Shown here: positions 31,287 through 39,112 of the stretch, piece after piece
How positions within the stretch are numbered: the first letter of the stretch is position 1
How the letters are laid out: each line of letters starts with the position of its first letter
NCBI GenBank assembly: GCA_021325095.1
Contig: JAJPHV010000124.1
Location: forward strand, 1 to 64,000
DNA: 64,000 nt
Direction: 5' to 3'
Origin: Chloroflexota bacterium
Lineage (GTDB): Bacteria; Chloroflexota; Anaerolineae; Aggregatilineales; UBA2796
Position numbers and translations under genes: made by a program
The notes under the pieces: model-generated
What the model saw: the letters and a program-made list of their open reading frames with translations, nothing else
Told to the model about the DNA's origin: nothing
Databases searched by the model: none

Positions 31287-32234
31287 ATGCCCCGATACGA
31301 CTTTTACCAGGTGGACGTGTTTACCGATCAGCCCTTTGGCGGCAATCCACTGGCCGTCTTCCCCGACGCCGCCGGGCTGGATGCGCCGACCATGCAGCGC
31401 ATTGCCCGCGAGATGAACCTGTCCGAAACCACCTTCGTTTTCCCGCCCACTGTTGGCGAGGCCAATTTCAGAGTGCGCATCTTTACGCCAGAGAATGAAC
31501 TGCCCTTTGCCGGGCATCCCGTTGTGGGCACGCATTGGACGCTGGCCCGGCTCGGCAAAATCCCCTTGCAGGAACCTGTCACCGTTGCCCGCCTCGAGTT
31601 AGGGGTCGGTGTCCGGGCCGCCGCGCTGCACGTGCAGGGAGGCAAAGTCACGAAGGTGGTCATGGATCAACAGAAGCCAGAATTTGTTTCCACGGCCAGC
31701 GCCGAGCAGGTGGCGCGACTGGAAAGGGTGTTGGGGTTGAGCGATCAGGCTATCCGGGCCACGAACTGGCCCGTGCAGGTCATTTCAACGGGCATTCGCC
31801 AGCTCTTTGTCCCTGTCCGTTCCCTGGCCGACGTTCAGGGGTTGAATCCAGCGAAACAGGACACGCCTGGGCTGATGCAGCTTTGCACGGAACTTGACCC
31901 GGAAACCCAGGCGACACACGGCTGCGTGATGGTTTTCACACGGGAAACGCAGACTCCAGCCGCCCAGGTGCATACGCGGGTGTTTGTTCCGGCGATGGGC
32001 GTTCCCGAAGACCCGGCGACGGGCAGCGCCAGCGGCGGGCTGGGCGCCTATCTGGTCGAGAATCGCATCCTCGCGGCTACCTCACCGACGACCCGCATCA
32101 GCGCCGAACAGGGCATCGAAATGGGCCGGCCCAGCCGCATCGAGATCGAGGTGGACGGCACGCCCGGCAACATCAGCATGATCCGTGTCGGCGGCGAAGT
32201 TGTTCCGGTGATCGAAGGCACACTCTCATGGTAA
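31287..32234 (+). CDS. PhzF-family isomerase
   Basis: 315 residues from ATG 31287 with CAGGAG upstream; the 48-codon extension in the open frame is not supported. Family motifs: YQVDVFTDQPFGGNPLAVFPDA, catalytic-type Glu E47 in MNLSETTFVFPP, FAGHPVVGTHWTLA, and EDPATGSASGGLGAYL. PhzF relatives isomerise small dihydro-aromatic or amino-acid-like compounds; outside phenazine clusters the substrate is generally unknown. No phenazine genes are near. Confidence 0.9.
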   Translation: MPRYDFYQVDVFTDQPFGGNPLAVFPDAAGLDAPTMQRIAREMNLSETTFVFPPTVGEANFRVRIFTPENELPFAGHPVVGTHWTLARLGKIPLQEPVTVARLELGVGVRAAALHVQGGKVTKVVMDQQKPEFVSTASAEQVARLERVLGLSDQAIRATNWPVQVISTGIRQLFVPVRSLADVQGLNPAKQDTPGLMQLCTELDPETQATHGCVMVFTRETQTPAAQVHTRVFVPAMGVPEDPATGSASGGLGAYLVENRILAATSPTTRISAEQGIEMGRPSRIEIEVDGTPGNISMIRVGGEVVPVIEGTLSW

Positions 32235-32304
32235 GATAAGGCCAGATGCCAAAAAGCTCAAACCGTTTCCGACTCTTTTGTCCTGTACACTAAGGAGAGG
32301 CAGC

Positions 32305-32709
32305 GTGTCCGATATTGACAAGACGATCAAGATCGACGCCCCGATAGGCCGGGTGTGGGCTGCGCTCACCAATGCTGAGGTAATGAGCGATTGGATGAAC
32401 GACGACACAGTGAAGATTGATCTGCGGATAGGGGGCCGCTACACCATTTTCAGCGGGGAGACCAGCGGCACGTTCACGGTCATCGAGAAGCCGGGCTTCC
32501 TGGAATACACCTGGCGGCAGCGCGAATGGCGCGCGACCTGGGCGGATTCGATTGTGCGCTGGGAACTGTATCCGAGCGGCAAGGGCACACAGGTGCACCT
32601 GACTCATTCGCGCTTCCCCAACGACGAGGAGCGTGTCAGCCACGACGAAGGGTGGGATATGTACTGGCTGGAACCGATGAAAGACTGGCTCGAATCCGAG
32701 GATGTCTGA
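32305..32709 (+). CDS. AHSA1/SRPBCC-domain protein
   Basis: 134 residues from GTG 32305, with TAAGGAG eight bases upstream. It starts with DIDKTIKIDAPIGRVWAALTNAEVMSDWM, then RIGGRYTIFSG and GFLEYTWRQREWRATWADSIVRWELYPSGKGTQVHLTHSRF, the AHSA1 pattern. The ligand or partner is unknown. Its stop overlaps the upstream extension of the tadA frame, but tadA itself starts 91 bases later. Confidence 0.8.
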   Translation: MSDIDKTIKIDAPIGRVWAALTNAEVMSDWMNDDTVKIDLRIGGRYTIFSGETSGTFTVIEKPGFLEYTWRQREWRATWADSIVRWELYPSGKGTQVHLTHSRFPNDEERVSHDEGWDMYWLEPMKDWLESEDV

Positions 32710-32762
32710 GGCGGTAGCAGCAGCGGAGGCGCGCAACCGCTGGCTTCGCTCGAAATTTCCTA

Positions 32763-32791
32763 TTCACACCCGGCCTTCGACATGCTATACT
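32763..32791 (+). promoter_or_regulatory. Promoter giving a probably leaderless tadA transcript
   Basis: -35 TTCACA (32763-32768), 17-base spacer, -10 TATACT (32786-32791). Transcription would start about 32798-32801, at or next to the tadA ATG (32801). No Shine-Dalgarno precedes that ATG. Confidence 0.55.
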
Positions 32792-32800
32792 AAGCCCATT

Positions 32801-33262
32801 ATGGACGACGCCTGGATGCGCCTGGCCCTGGAAGAAGCCGCGCGCGCTGCCGAACATGACGATGTGCCGGTTGGCGCGGTCGCAGTTCTGGATGGTCAGG
32901 TGATCGGGCGCGGCCATAACCGCCGCGAGGTCGATCATGATCCCTCGGCACACGCCGAGATGATCGCGCTGCGAGAAGCCTCACACGCGATCCGGCACTG
33001 GCGGCTGGATGGGGTCACGCTCTACTCAACGCTCGAACCGTGTGCCATGTGCGCCGGGGCGATGGTGCTGGCACGGCTGCCCCGGCTGGTCTATGCAACA
33101 GCCGATCCCAAAGCCGGGGCCGCAGGCAGCGTGTTGGATGTGCTCAACCATCCGATGCTGAACCATCACGTCGTGGTTGAGCGGGGCCTGATGGCCGATG
33201 AAGCGGCGGCACTGCTGGTCAGTTTTTTTGCCCGGCTGCGCGCCGAAGGCCAGCGACACTGA
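32801..33262 (+). CDS. tadA: tRNA-specific adenosine-34 deaminase
   Basis: 153 residues, the family's usual length. Zinc/catalytic site: H51-A-E53 in SAHAEMIALREA and PCAMC (C81, C84). It converts A34 to inosine in tRNA-Arg(ACG), allowing C/U/A decoding. ATG 32801 is chosen because the open frame's 33 upstream codons do not resemble the family and a promoter overlaps them. The tRNA-Ser gene follows 10 bases after the stop and may be co-transcribed. Confidence 0.92.
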   Translation: MDDAWMRLALEEAARAAEHDDVPVGAVAVLDGQVIGRGHNRREVDHDPSAHAEMIALREASHAIRHWRLDGVTLYSTLEPCAMCAGAMVLARLPRLVYATADPKAGAAGSVLDVLNHPMLNHHVVVERGLMADEAAALLVSFFARLRAEGQRH

Positions 33263-33272
33263 ATATTCTATT

Positions 33273-33363
33273 GGAGGGGTGCCAGAGTGGTTGATCGGGG
33301 CGCTCTCGAAAAGCGTTGTGCAGTAACCCTGCACCGTGGGTTCGAATCCCACCCCCTCCGCCA
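33273..33363 (+). tRNA. tRNA-Ser(CGA)
   Basis: The acceptor stem GGAGGGG pairs with CCCCTCC. The anticodon stem GCGCT/AGCGT encloses loop CTCGAAA with anticodon CGA (codon UCG). There is a long variable arm typical of tRNA-Ser, a T-arm with GTTCGAATC, discriminator G, and an encoded 3' CCA. It is intact. Confidence 0.96.
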
Positions 33364-33495
33364 AATTGTTCGATCTGAGATCACAAGTGCAGGGTAGCAG
33401 CAGATTTATTCAGCACGGGTACACCCTGGTTCAGTCTGCCATCTGATGACTCCATAAGGGGGACGATGGCTTTTCCCGGCCAGGCCGCCAGGTAT

Positions 33496-34599
33496 TCACC
33501 GCGCCGAGTACAACCCCCGGATCGTCTCGCCTTCAGTCGGCGGCACGTCGGCCAGCGCCAGATTCTCGCGGACATGATCGGCGTCCTTCATGCCAACGAG
33601 CGCTGTCGTCACGCCCGGGCTGGATCGGGCGAACTGGATGGCGCGCTGCGCGTCGGTGTCCAGTCCGGTCAGTACTTCGGCCAACTGCGGCATGAGTGGG
33701 TTTGCCAGCCGCCCCTGCATCAGCGGCGCGCTGACCATCACCGTCAGGCCCAATTCGCCCGCTGCGTCGATGGCGCTCAGAAACGCCTCGCCCACCTGCT
33801 GGTTTTCGAGCGCGAACGCTTCCGTCATGAACAGGTTGTAGGGCAGTTGCACGTACCGGAGGTGATGATCCGGCCCCGCCACTTCCATCGCCAGCCCCAC
33901 AATTTCGGTCATGGACACGTAATCGGGCGTGTCGGGCACGCAGCGATAGGCTGTCCAGGTGGCCGTGCCGTAGCTGGCGATGTAGCCTTTCTCGACGGCT
34001 TCCTCAAGTGTCTCAAAAGCGTCCAGCATTCGCGCCCGGAAGGTGTCGTGACTCAGGGAGATACGCTGCGTCTCTGGGTTGTGCAGGTAGTAGATGTCGA
34101 TAGTCTCCACACCCAGGTTGCGGCGACTCCACGCGATCATCTGGTCGAGGTAAGCGGGCGCGATACAGTGCTGGTAATTGGCGCAGAATTCATTGGGATG
34201 GGCCAGCCCGGTAGCGATCATGTTCTGGTACGTCCACTTGCGGGGGTCGGGCGGCTGCACGCCGTCGAACGGCACAAAACCGCCTTTGGTGGCAAGCACC
34301 ACCTCGTCACGCCGGACGCTGCCCTCCGCCAGCGCTTGCTTCAACCATGCGCCGACAGCCCGTTCGCTGCGCTGGAAGCGGTAGTTGATGGCGCAGTCGA
34401 TGATGTTGCAGCCCATCGCTACCGCGCACGAGATGGCTGATTGGTAGGCGGCGTCCGTAGCGTCGTCGGGCTGGCCCAGATACGTCCCCAGCCCCACCGA
34501 GGACACCCACAACCCATCGACAGTCTGGCGGTAGTTGGTGCGCCGCGATTCCGGCTGAGTCTGGGCGTAGCGAAGCGTTCCTTCCGGAGTGGCGCGCAT
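33496..34599 (-). CDS. Aldo/keto reductase family oxidoreductase
   Basis: 367 residues from ATG 34599 with GAGAGGAAA upstream. The catalytic tetrad is visible: D68 and Y73 (NIIDCAINYRF), K105 (VVLATKGGF) and the His in IDIYYLHNPE. VQLPYNLFM and the NADPH-binding end SSPGVTTALVGMKDADHVRENLALA follow. It reduces an aldehyde or ketone with NAD(P)H; the substrate is unknown. It stands 69 bases downstream of rho on the same strand. Confidence 0.88.
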   Translation of the reverse strand: MRATPEGTLRYAQTQPESRRTNYRQTVDGLWVSSVGLGTYLGQPDDATDAAYQSAISCAVAMGCNIIDCAINYRFQRSERAVGAWLKQALAEGSVRRDEVVLATKGGFVPFDGVQPPDPRKWTYQNMIATGLAHPNEFCANYQHCIAPAYLDQMIAWSRRNLGVETIDIYYLHNPETQRISLSHDTFRARMLDAFETLEEAVEKGYIASYGTATWTAYRCVPDTPDYVSMTEIVGLAMEVAGPDHHLRYVQLPYNLFMTEAFALENQQVGEAFLSAIDAAGELGLTVMVSAPLMQGRLANPLMPQLAEVLTGLDTDAQRAIQFARSSPGVTTALVGMKDADHVRENLALADVPPTEGETIRGLYSAR

Positions 34600-34668
34600 T
34601 GGGTTTCCTCTCGGCAAGTGTGAAACAGAAATATCCTGCTTTGGCAGAGGGCCGCACAGTCGAAGGCC

Positions 34669-35940
34669 CTACTTTTCGAGTGTTTCCAGGAATTCCTCGT
34701 TGGTGTCGGTCTGGCGCAGCCGGTTGATCAGGGCTTCCGTTGCGCCGATCAGGCCCATGCCCGCACCGTTGGGCGGGTCGGCCATCATCTGGCTGAGCAT
34801 ACGGCGCATCGTCCAGACCCGTTGCAGCACGTCCGGGCCAAGCAGCAATTCCTCACGCCGCGTCGAAGACTTCTCAATGTCGAAGGCCGGGAAGATGCGG
34901 CGCTCTTGCAGGCGGCGGCTCAGATGGAGTTCCATGTTGCCTGTGCCCTTGAACTCCTCGTAGATCACGTCGTCCATGCGGCTGCCAGTATCGACCAGAC
35001 AGGTCGCCACAATGGTCAGCGAGCCGCCCTCTTCAACGTTACGGGCCGCGCCGAAGAAATGCTTGGGCGGATAGAGCGCCGAGGGGTCAAGGCCGCCGGT
35101 GAGCGTCCGGCCCGACGGCGGCACCGTCAGGTTGTAGGCGCGTGTCAGGCGAGTGATGCTGTCCAGAAGGATGACGACGTGCCGTTTGCTTTCGACGAGC
35201 CGCTTGGCGCGCTCCAGGGCCATTTCGGCCACACGCACATGGTTGGTCACCGGGTCGTCGAAGGTCGAGCTGATGACCTCGGCCTCCACCGAGCGATCAA
35301 TGTCGGTCACTTCTTCGGGACGCTCTCCGATCAGCACGATCATCAGGTGTACGTCCTGGTAGTTGCGGCTGATAGCGTTGGCGACCTCCTTCAAAACTGT
35401 CGTCTTACCTGCTTTGGGCGGAGAGACGATCAGGCCGCGTTGTCCCTTGCCAATCGGGGCGATCAGGTTGATCAGGCGGGTGGAGAGGATGCGCGGGTTG
35501 GTTTCGAGATTGAAGCGGACTTCGGGGAAAATGGGCGTCAACTGCTCAAACATGGGGCGGTGCTTGGCGGTTTCGGGGTCAAGCGTATTCACCGCCTCGA
35601 CCCGGAGCAGCCCGTAGTATTTTTCCGAGTCTTTGGGCGGGCGCACCTGCCCAATCACCATGTCGCCCGTTCGCAGGTTGAAGCGCCTGATCTGCGTCTG
35701 GCTCACGTAAATGTCGTCGGGGCCGGGCAGGTAGTGATCGGAGCGCAGGAAGCCAATACCTTCGTCGATGATTTCCAGTACACCGCCGCGCAGTTCATGA
35801 CCCTGCTTTTCGGCTTTGTCGCGCAGCAGACGGATCACAAGGTCTTGCTTCTTGAGGCGACTGAAGCCTGCGATATTGGCGTCGCGGGCCATAGTACGCA
35901 GGGTGTCTAGGGTCTGTTGTTCCAGTTCGGCTATATCCAT
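34669..35940 (-). CDS. rho: Transcription termination factor Rho
   Basis: 423 residues from ATG 35940. N-terminal [65 protein letters not shown] is the RNA-binding cold-shock-like domain. Walker A is [17 protein letters not shown], followed by [17 protein letters not shown] and [16 protein letters not shown] (Walker B), [11 protein letters not shown] (Q-loop region) and the R-loop. A hexameric RNA helicase that ends transcription. A TTG three codons upstream is the alternative start, with GGAGA nearby. Confidence 0.96.
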   Translation of the reverse strand: MDIAELEQQTLDTLRTMARDANIAGFSRLKKQDLVIRLLRDKAEKQGHELRGGVLEIIDEGIGFLRSDHYLPGPDDIYVSQTQIRRFNLRTGDMVIGQVRPPKDSEKYYGLLRVEAVNTLDPETAKHRPMFEQLTPIFPEVRFNLETNPRILSTRLINLIAPIGKGQRGLIVSPPKAGKTTVLKEVANAISRNYQDVHLMIVLIGERPEEVTDIDRSVEAEVISSTFDDPVTNHVRVAEMALERAKRLVESKRHVVILLDSITRLTRAYNLTVPPSGRTLTGGLDPSALYPPKHFFGAARNVEEGGSLTIVATCLVDTGSRMDDVIYEEFKGTGNMELHLSRRLQERRIFPAFDIEKSSTRREELLLGPDVLQRVWTMRRMLSQMMADPPNGAGMGLIGATEALINRLRQTDTNEEFLETLEK

Positions 35941-36169
35941 GTCTGACAAAATCTCCGGGGAAAGTGGCGCAACGGCGCAACGTTGCCAATATATGGTTGT
36001 TGAGGTCCTAGCTATGGAAATTGAATTCTACAGTGGAATTAAAGGCTGCTAATCAGCCCCAAACCTTTCGGTTGATGAAAAACTTCCTGAGACGGTTCCC
36101 AGATGCGGAGTTATAAAAGTATGATAACACAAGACGATTCACAGGTCAACCTGTCTGTCGGTGTTTTTG

Positions 36170-36727
36170 TTAATTTGAAGGGGGCCAGGAGAAATAAAAG
36201 CGGGCGGTGAAGAGGGAACCACTGTAGACGACATCCGTTACGGTCAGCCCGATGGGCAGCAGGCTGCGCACATAGCTCAACAGGGCAATTTGCAAGCTGA
36301 TGGGTTGTGCTGTGACCACGACTGCTGCACACCCAACTCCAGACCACTGGAATCACCCGCTGACGACAGGCGTCACCGACCAGCACCAGGCGTGGTGAGT
36401 GCTGACCTTCGGGCCATCGATGACCAGCACGATTTCTCCGGCCACACTGCCCGCTTGAAGCAACCAGCCTGCCACTGGCTCGTACCACCGGCGCACGCGC
36501 ACTGTGCCATTGTTCAAAAATCGTTCCATACGCGGGGTACTGGGCTTCTTGATATGCAGCCGAATATAGGCGTCTAGCCGTCCTGTCTGCACACTGCGCG
36601 CCCCCATCAAGGCCAGATTCCTCAAGCGACTATCCCGCTCCTTCGGCTGCGGTTGCACCAGCGCCTCATACACACTCTTATCTAGGACCGAGGAGACCCG
36701 GCCTTCTCTCACCATGTCACGCCTCAT
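36170..36727 (-). pseudogene. Degenerate IS4-type transposase, frameshifted and 3' truncated
   Basis: The first frame (36727 to about 36353) reads RRDMVREGRVSSVLDKS, GARSVQTGRLDAYIRLHI, PRMERFLNNGTVRVRRWYEP and GEIVLVIDGPKV, typical of an IS4-type transposase N-terminus with the first DDE Asp in VIDG. Around 36400 the match shifts to a second frame (RVIPVVWSWVCSSRGHST), and near 36290 to a third (QIALLSYVRSLLPIGLTV). The remaining C-terminal half, with the other catalytic acids, is missing. It is inactive and marks one edge of the nitrate assimilation block. Confidence 0.75.
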
Positions 36728-37046
36728 GCTGCGCCGTTTGACGCAACCAAATACTTAGCTCGTACATTTCTTTACCTACTTTAAGACTTCACGTCGGTTC
36801 AGCGATTCCCACGAAAACTCCGCAAAACATACTAGGTAAAATATACGATGCTATTGAGATGACCAAAGATTATGATTTACCGCAAAGTTAGTTGGCGATT
36901 ACTGATATGTTGCAAAGAGGAAAGGCGGTGTCCTCAAGCCTTGTTGTCATCATAGGTGGCCTTCGTCCTCGTGATTTAGTGCGTTCTCAAGAGATATCGA
37001 ACATTGCTGTTCAAGAAATTGTAGATGTATCAGGTTGAGGGACGAA
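36728..37046. other. AT-rich intergenic region without a gene
   Basis: About 320 bases, clearly richer in A+T than the flanks. No ORF with a ribosome binding site and no hairpin with T-run seen. It probably includes the promoter of the two-component genes, but I cannot pick hexamers with confidence. Confidence 0.4.
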
Positions 37047-38327
37047 ATGGCAATCACCAACACATATGCTGTTCTACACCGTCCAGGTCAAATGCAGAGA
37101 ACAGTGTTCAACAATGGCATCATTCACAAAAGCGAACGCCTAAACAGTCGCCGGCGAGAGTTAGAACGGCAAACTGATCACTACGAGCGCTATCAGGCCC
37201 TGCAGCACGCTATCACTCAGGTAATTGCTTGTTCCACTGAACTCAATGTCGCTATTCCGCGCATTCTTCAGACGATTTGCGAAACCATTAGCTGGGATTT
37301 TGGTGAAGTCTGGCACGTTGACCGTGATGCCAGCCAGTTGTATTGTGAGACAAACTGGCACAACCCCACCCTGAGATTCCCCGCCTTTGTCAAGAGCGGG
37401 CCGGAAATAACATTTAGGCCGGGCTGGGGCTTGCCAGGGCGTGTATGGGCGGACGAGAAGCCAGCCTGGATTAATGATGTAGTAGTGGATAGAAATTTCT
37501 TGCGCGCTTCGCTTGCCGAAAGTGAGGGGTTGCACGCAGCTTTCGGCATCCCGATCCAGGCTGAAGGCCAAATCGTCGGCGTAATGGCCTTTTTCAGCCG
37601 CCGGATTCTGACGCCGGATCGGGATTTGATGCGTACTCTGGAGACAATTGGTAGCCAGATTGGACTGTTCATCAAATACAAACGGATGGCATATGAAGAG
37701 CAGCAGCAGGCAAAGAAAGTCGCGGCCCTGGAAGAACGTCAACGGCTTGCCCGCGACCTGCACGATTCGGTTACACAGACGCTATTTTCGGCGAATGTCA
37801 TGGCGGAATTGCTGCCGCAGATTTGGAATCGTGACCCAGACCAGGTACGGTCCAGCCTCGACGAATTACACGCTCTGACCTACGCGGCGTTGACAGAAAT
37901 GCGGGCATTACTGACTGAACTTCGCCAGCCAGTAGGCCAGATCACAGTCTCCGCCGACTTAAGCCAGCGGCTCAAAGACTTGATCGAGTCGGTGAAATGT
38001 CATTCGTGCCTTCAAATAACATCGGATATTCAGGACACGGGTTCTCTGAGTTGCGCAGAGCAAATGGCGCTGTACCGTATCGTGCAAGAGGCGCTCAATA
38101 ATGTGGTCAAACACGCCAGGGCGACTCATAGCTGGGTTTGGTTACAGGTTGGTGATGCACACTTTACCCTAAAGATTCAGGATAATGGGTGTGGATTTGA
38201 CATCAACCACAACCTTGAAGGACATCTGGGCCTGAGCATCATGCAGGAACGCGCCAAAGAGATCGGCGCAGCTTTCGACCTGATCAGTGCCCCTCAGCAC
38301 GGTACAACAATCACTGTTTCACGCTGA
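37047..38327 (+). CDS. GAF-domain sensor histidine kinase, NarX/LiaS-type (HisKA_3)
   Basis: 426 residues from ATG 37047 (TTGAGGG upstream). There is no membrane segment. A GAF domain spans about 55-210 (EVWHVDRDASQLYCETNW, GLPGRVWADEKPAWINDV, AAFGIPIQAEGQIVGVMAFFS). The HisKA_3 box ERQRLARDLHDSVTQTLFS carries the phospho-acceptor H239. The C-terminal ATPase has IVQEALNNVVKHARAT (N-box), IQDNGCGFD (G1) and HLGLSIMQERAKEIGA (G2). The cognate response regulator gene follows after 24 bases. Position upstream of nir/nas genes suggests control by nitrogen or redox state. Confidence 0.9.
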   Translation: MAITNTYAVLHRPGQMQRTVFNNGIIHKSERLNSRRRELERQTDHYERYQALQHAITQVIACSTELNVAIPRILQTICETISWDFGEVWHVDRDASQLYCETNWHNPTLRFPAFVKSGPEITFRPGWGLPGRVWADEKPAWINDVVVDRNFLRASLAESEGLHAAFGIPIQAEGQIVGVMAFFSRRILTPDRDLMRTLETIGSQIGLFIKYKRMAYEEQQQAKKVAALEERQRLARDLHDSVTQTLFSANVMAELLPQIWNRDPDQVRSSLDELHALTYAALTEMRALLTELRQPVGQITVSADLSQRLKDLIESVKCHSCLQITSDIQDTGSLSCAEQMALYRIVQEALNNVVKHARATHSWVWLQVGDAHFTLKIQDNGCGFDINHNLEGHLGLSIMQERAKEIGAAFDLISAPQHGTTITVSR

Positions 38328-38351
38328 GTCTCGATAAGAAAGACACCAAAC

Positions 38352-38990
38352 ATGATTTCTGTCTTGATCGCCGACGATCATGCTGTAGTCCGGCGCGGTT
38401 TAGCTATGTTTCTCACCGAGTTTGATGACCTGAAACTGGTTGGCGAGGCCGTCAACGGTGCTGAAGCCATCCGGCTTTGCAATGAACTTCACCCTCATGT
38501 CCTCTTGTTAGATATGGCACTGCCCGATCTGAATGGTATCGTCGTAACGCAAACTGTCCGGGCGCAAAACCCAACTACTGAGGTTGTCGTGCTGACGGGA
38601 ACGTATGATGACAACCTGGTCCTGGATGCATTGCAAGCAGGGGCAATCGGCTATATACACAAAGACGCTTCAGTTTCCGAAATGGTAAACGCCATCCGAT
38701 CCGCTCACGCCGGAAAACCTGCCCTCTCTAGCGCGGCCACACAATCGCTGATCAATCTGGCCGCACCGTGCAAACCTGCACCCCATTACAATCTGACCGA
38801 GCGCGAGCGCGCCATTCTGAGGGCGATGGTCGAAGGGCTGAACAACCAGGAGATCGCGGATCGGCTGTTTGTCAGCCGGGCGACGGTCAAAGCCAGCGTC
38901 AGCACGATCCTTTCCAAGCTCGGCGTTGAAAGCCGCATCGATGCAGTACGGCTGGCGCTGCAAGAGTCCCTCGTGAACCAGAGCAAATAG
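38352..38990 (+). CDS. NarL/LuxR-family response regulator
   Basis: 212 residues. The receiver domain has acidic pair D8-D9, phospho-acceptor D54 in VLLLDMALPDLNG, Thr in VVVLTGTYDD and Lys in YIHKDAS. The C-terminal LuxR HTH is LTERERAILRAMVEGLNNQEIADRLFVSRATVKASVSTILSKLGVESRIDAVRLAL. Partner of the kinase just upstream; it probably controls the nirB operon 122 bases downstream, whose promoter region lacks a good -35. Confidence 0.92.
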   Translation: MISVLIADDHAVVRRGLAMFLTEFDDLKLVGEAVNGAEAIRLCNELHPHVLLLDMALPDLNGIVVTQTVRAQNPTTEVVVLTGTYDDNLVLDALQAGAIGYIHKDASVSEMVNAIRSAHAGKPALSSAATQSLINLAAPCKPAPHYNLTERERAILRAMVEGLNNQEIADRLFVSRATVKASVSTILSKLGVESRIDAVRLALQESLVNQSK

Positions 38991-39112
38991 CCAGGTGGCT
39001 AGCCATCTGGCCTGAAATTTTCGCCCCGAGTCTATCCCCCTGCCCGCTGTAAGCCATCCCAAAATTCTCTACACTGCTGACATAAGCTGTTTGGCTTGAG
39101 GAGGCAGGCGAG

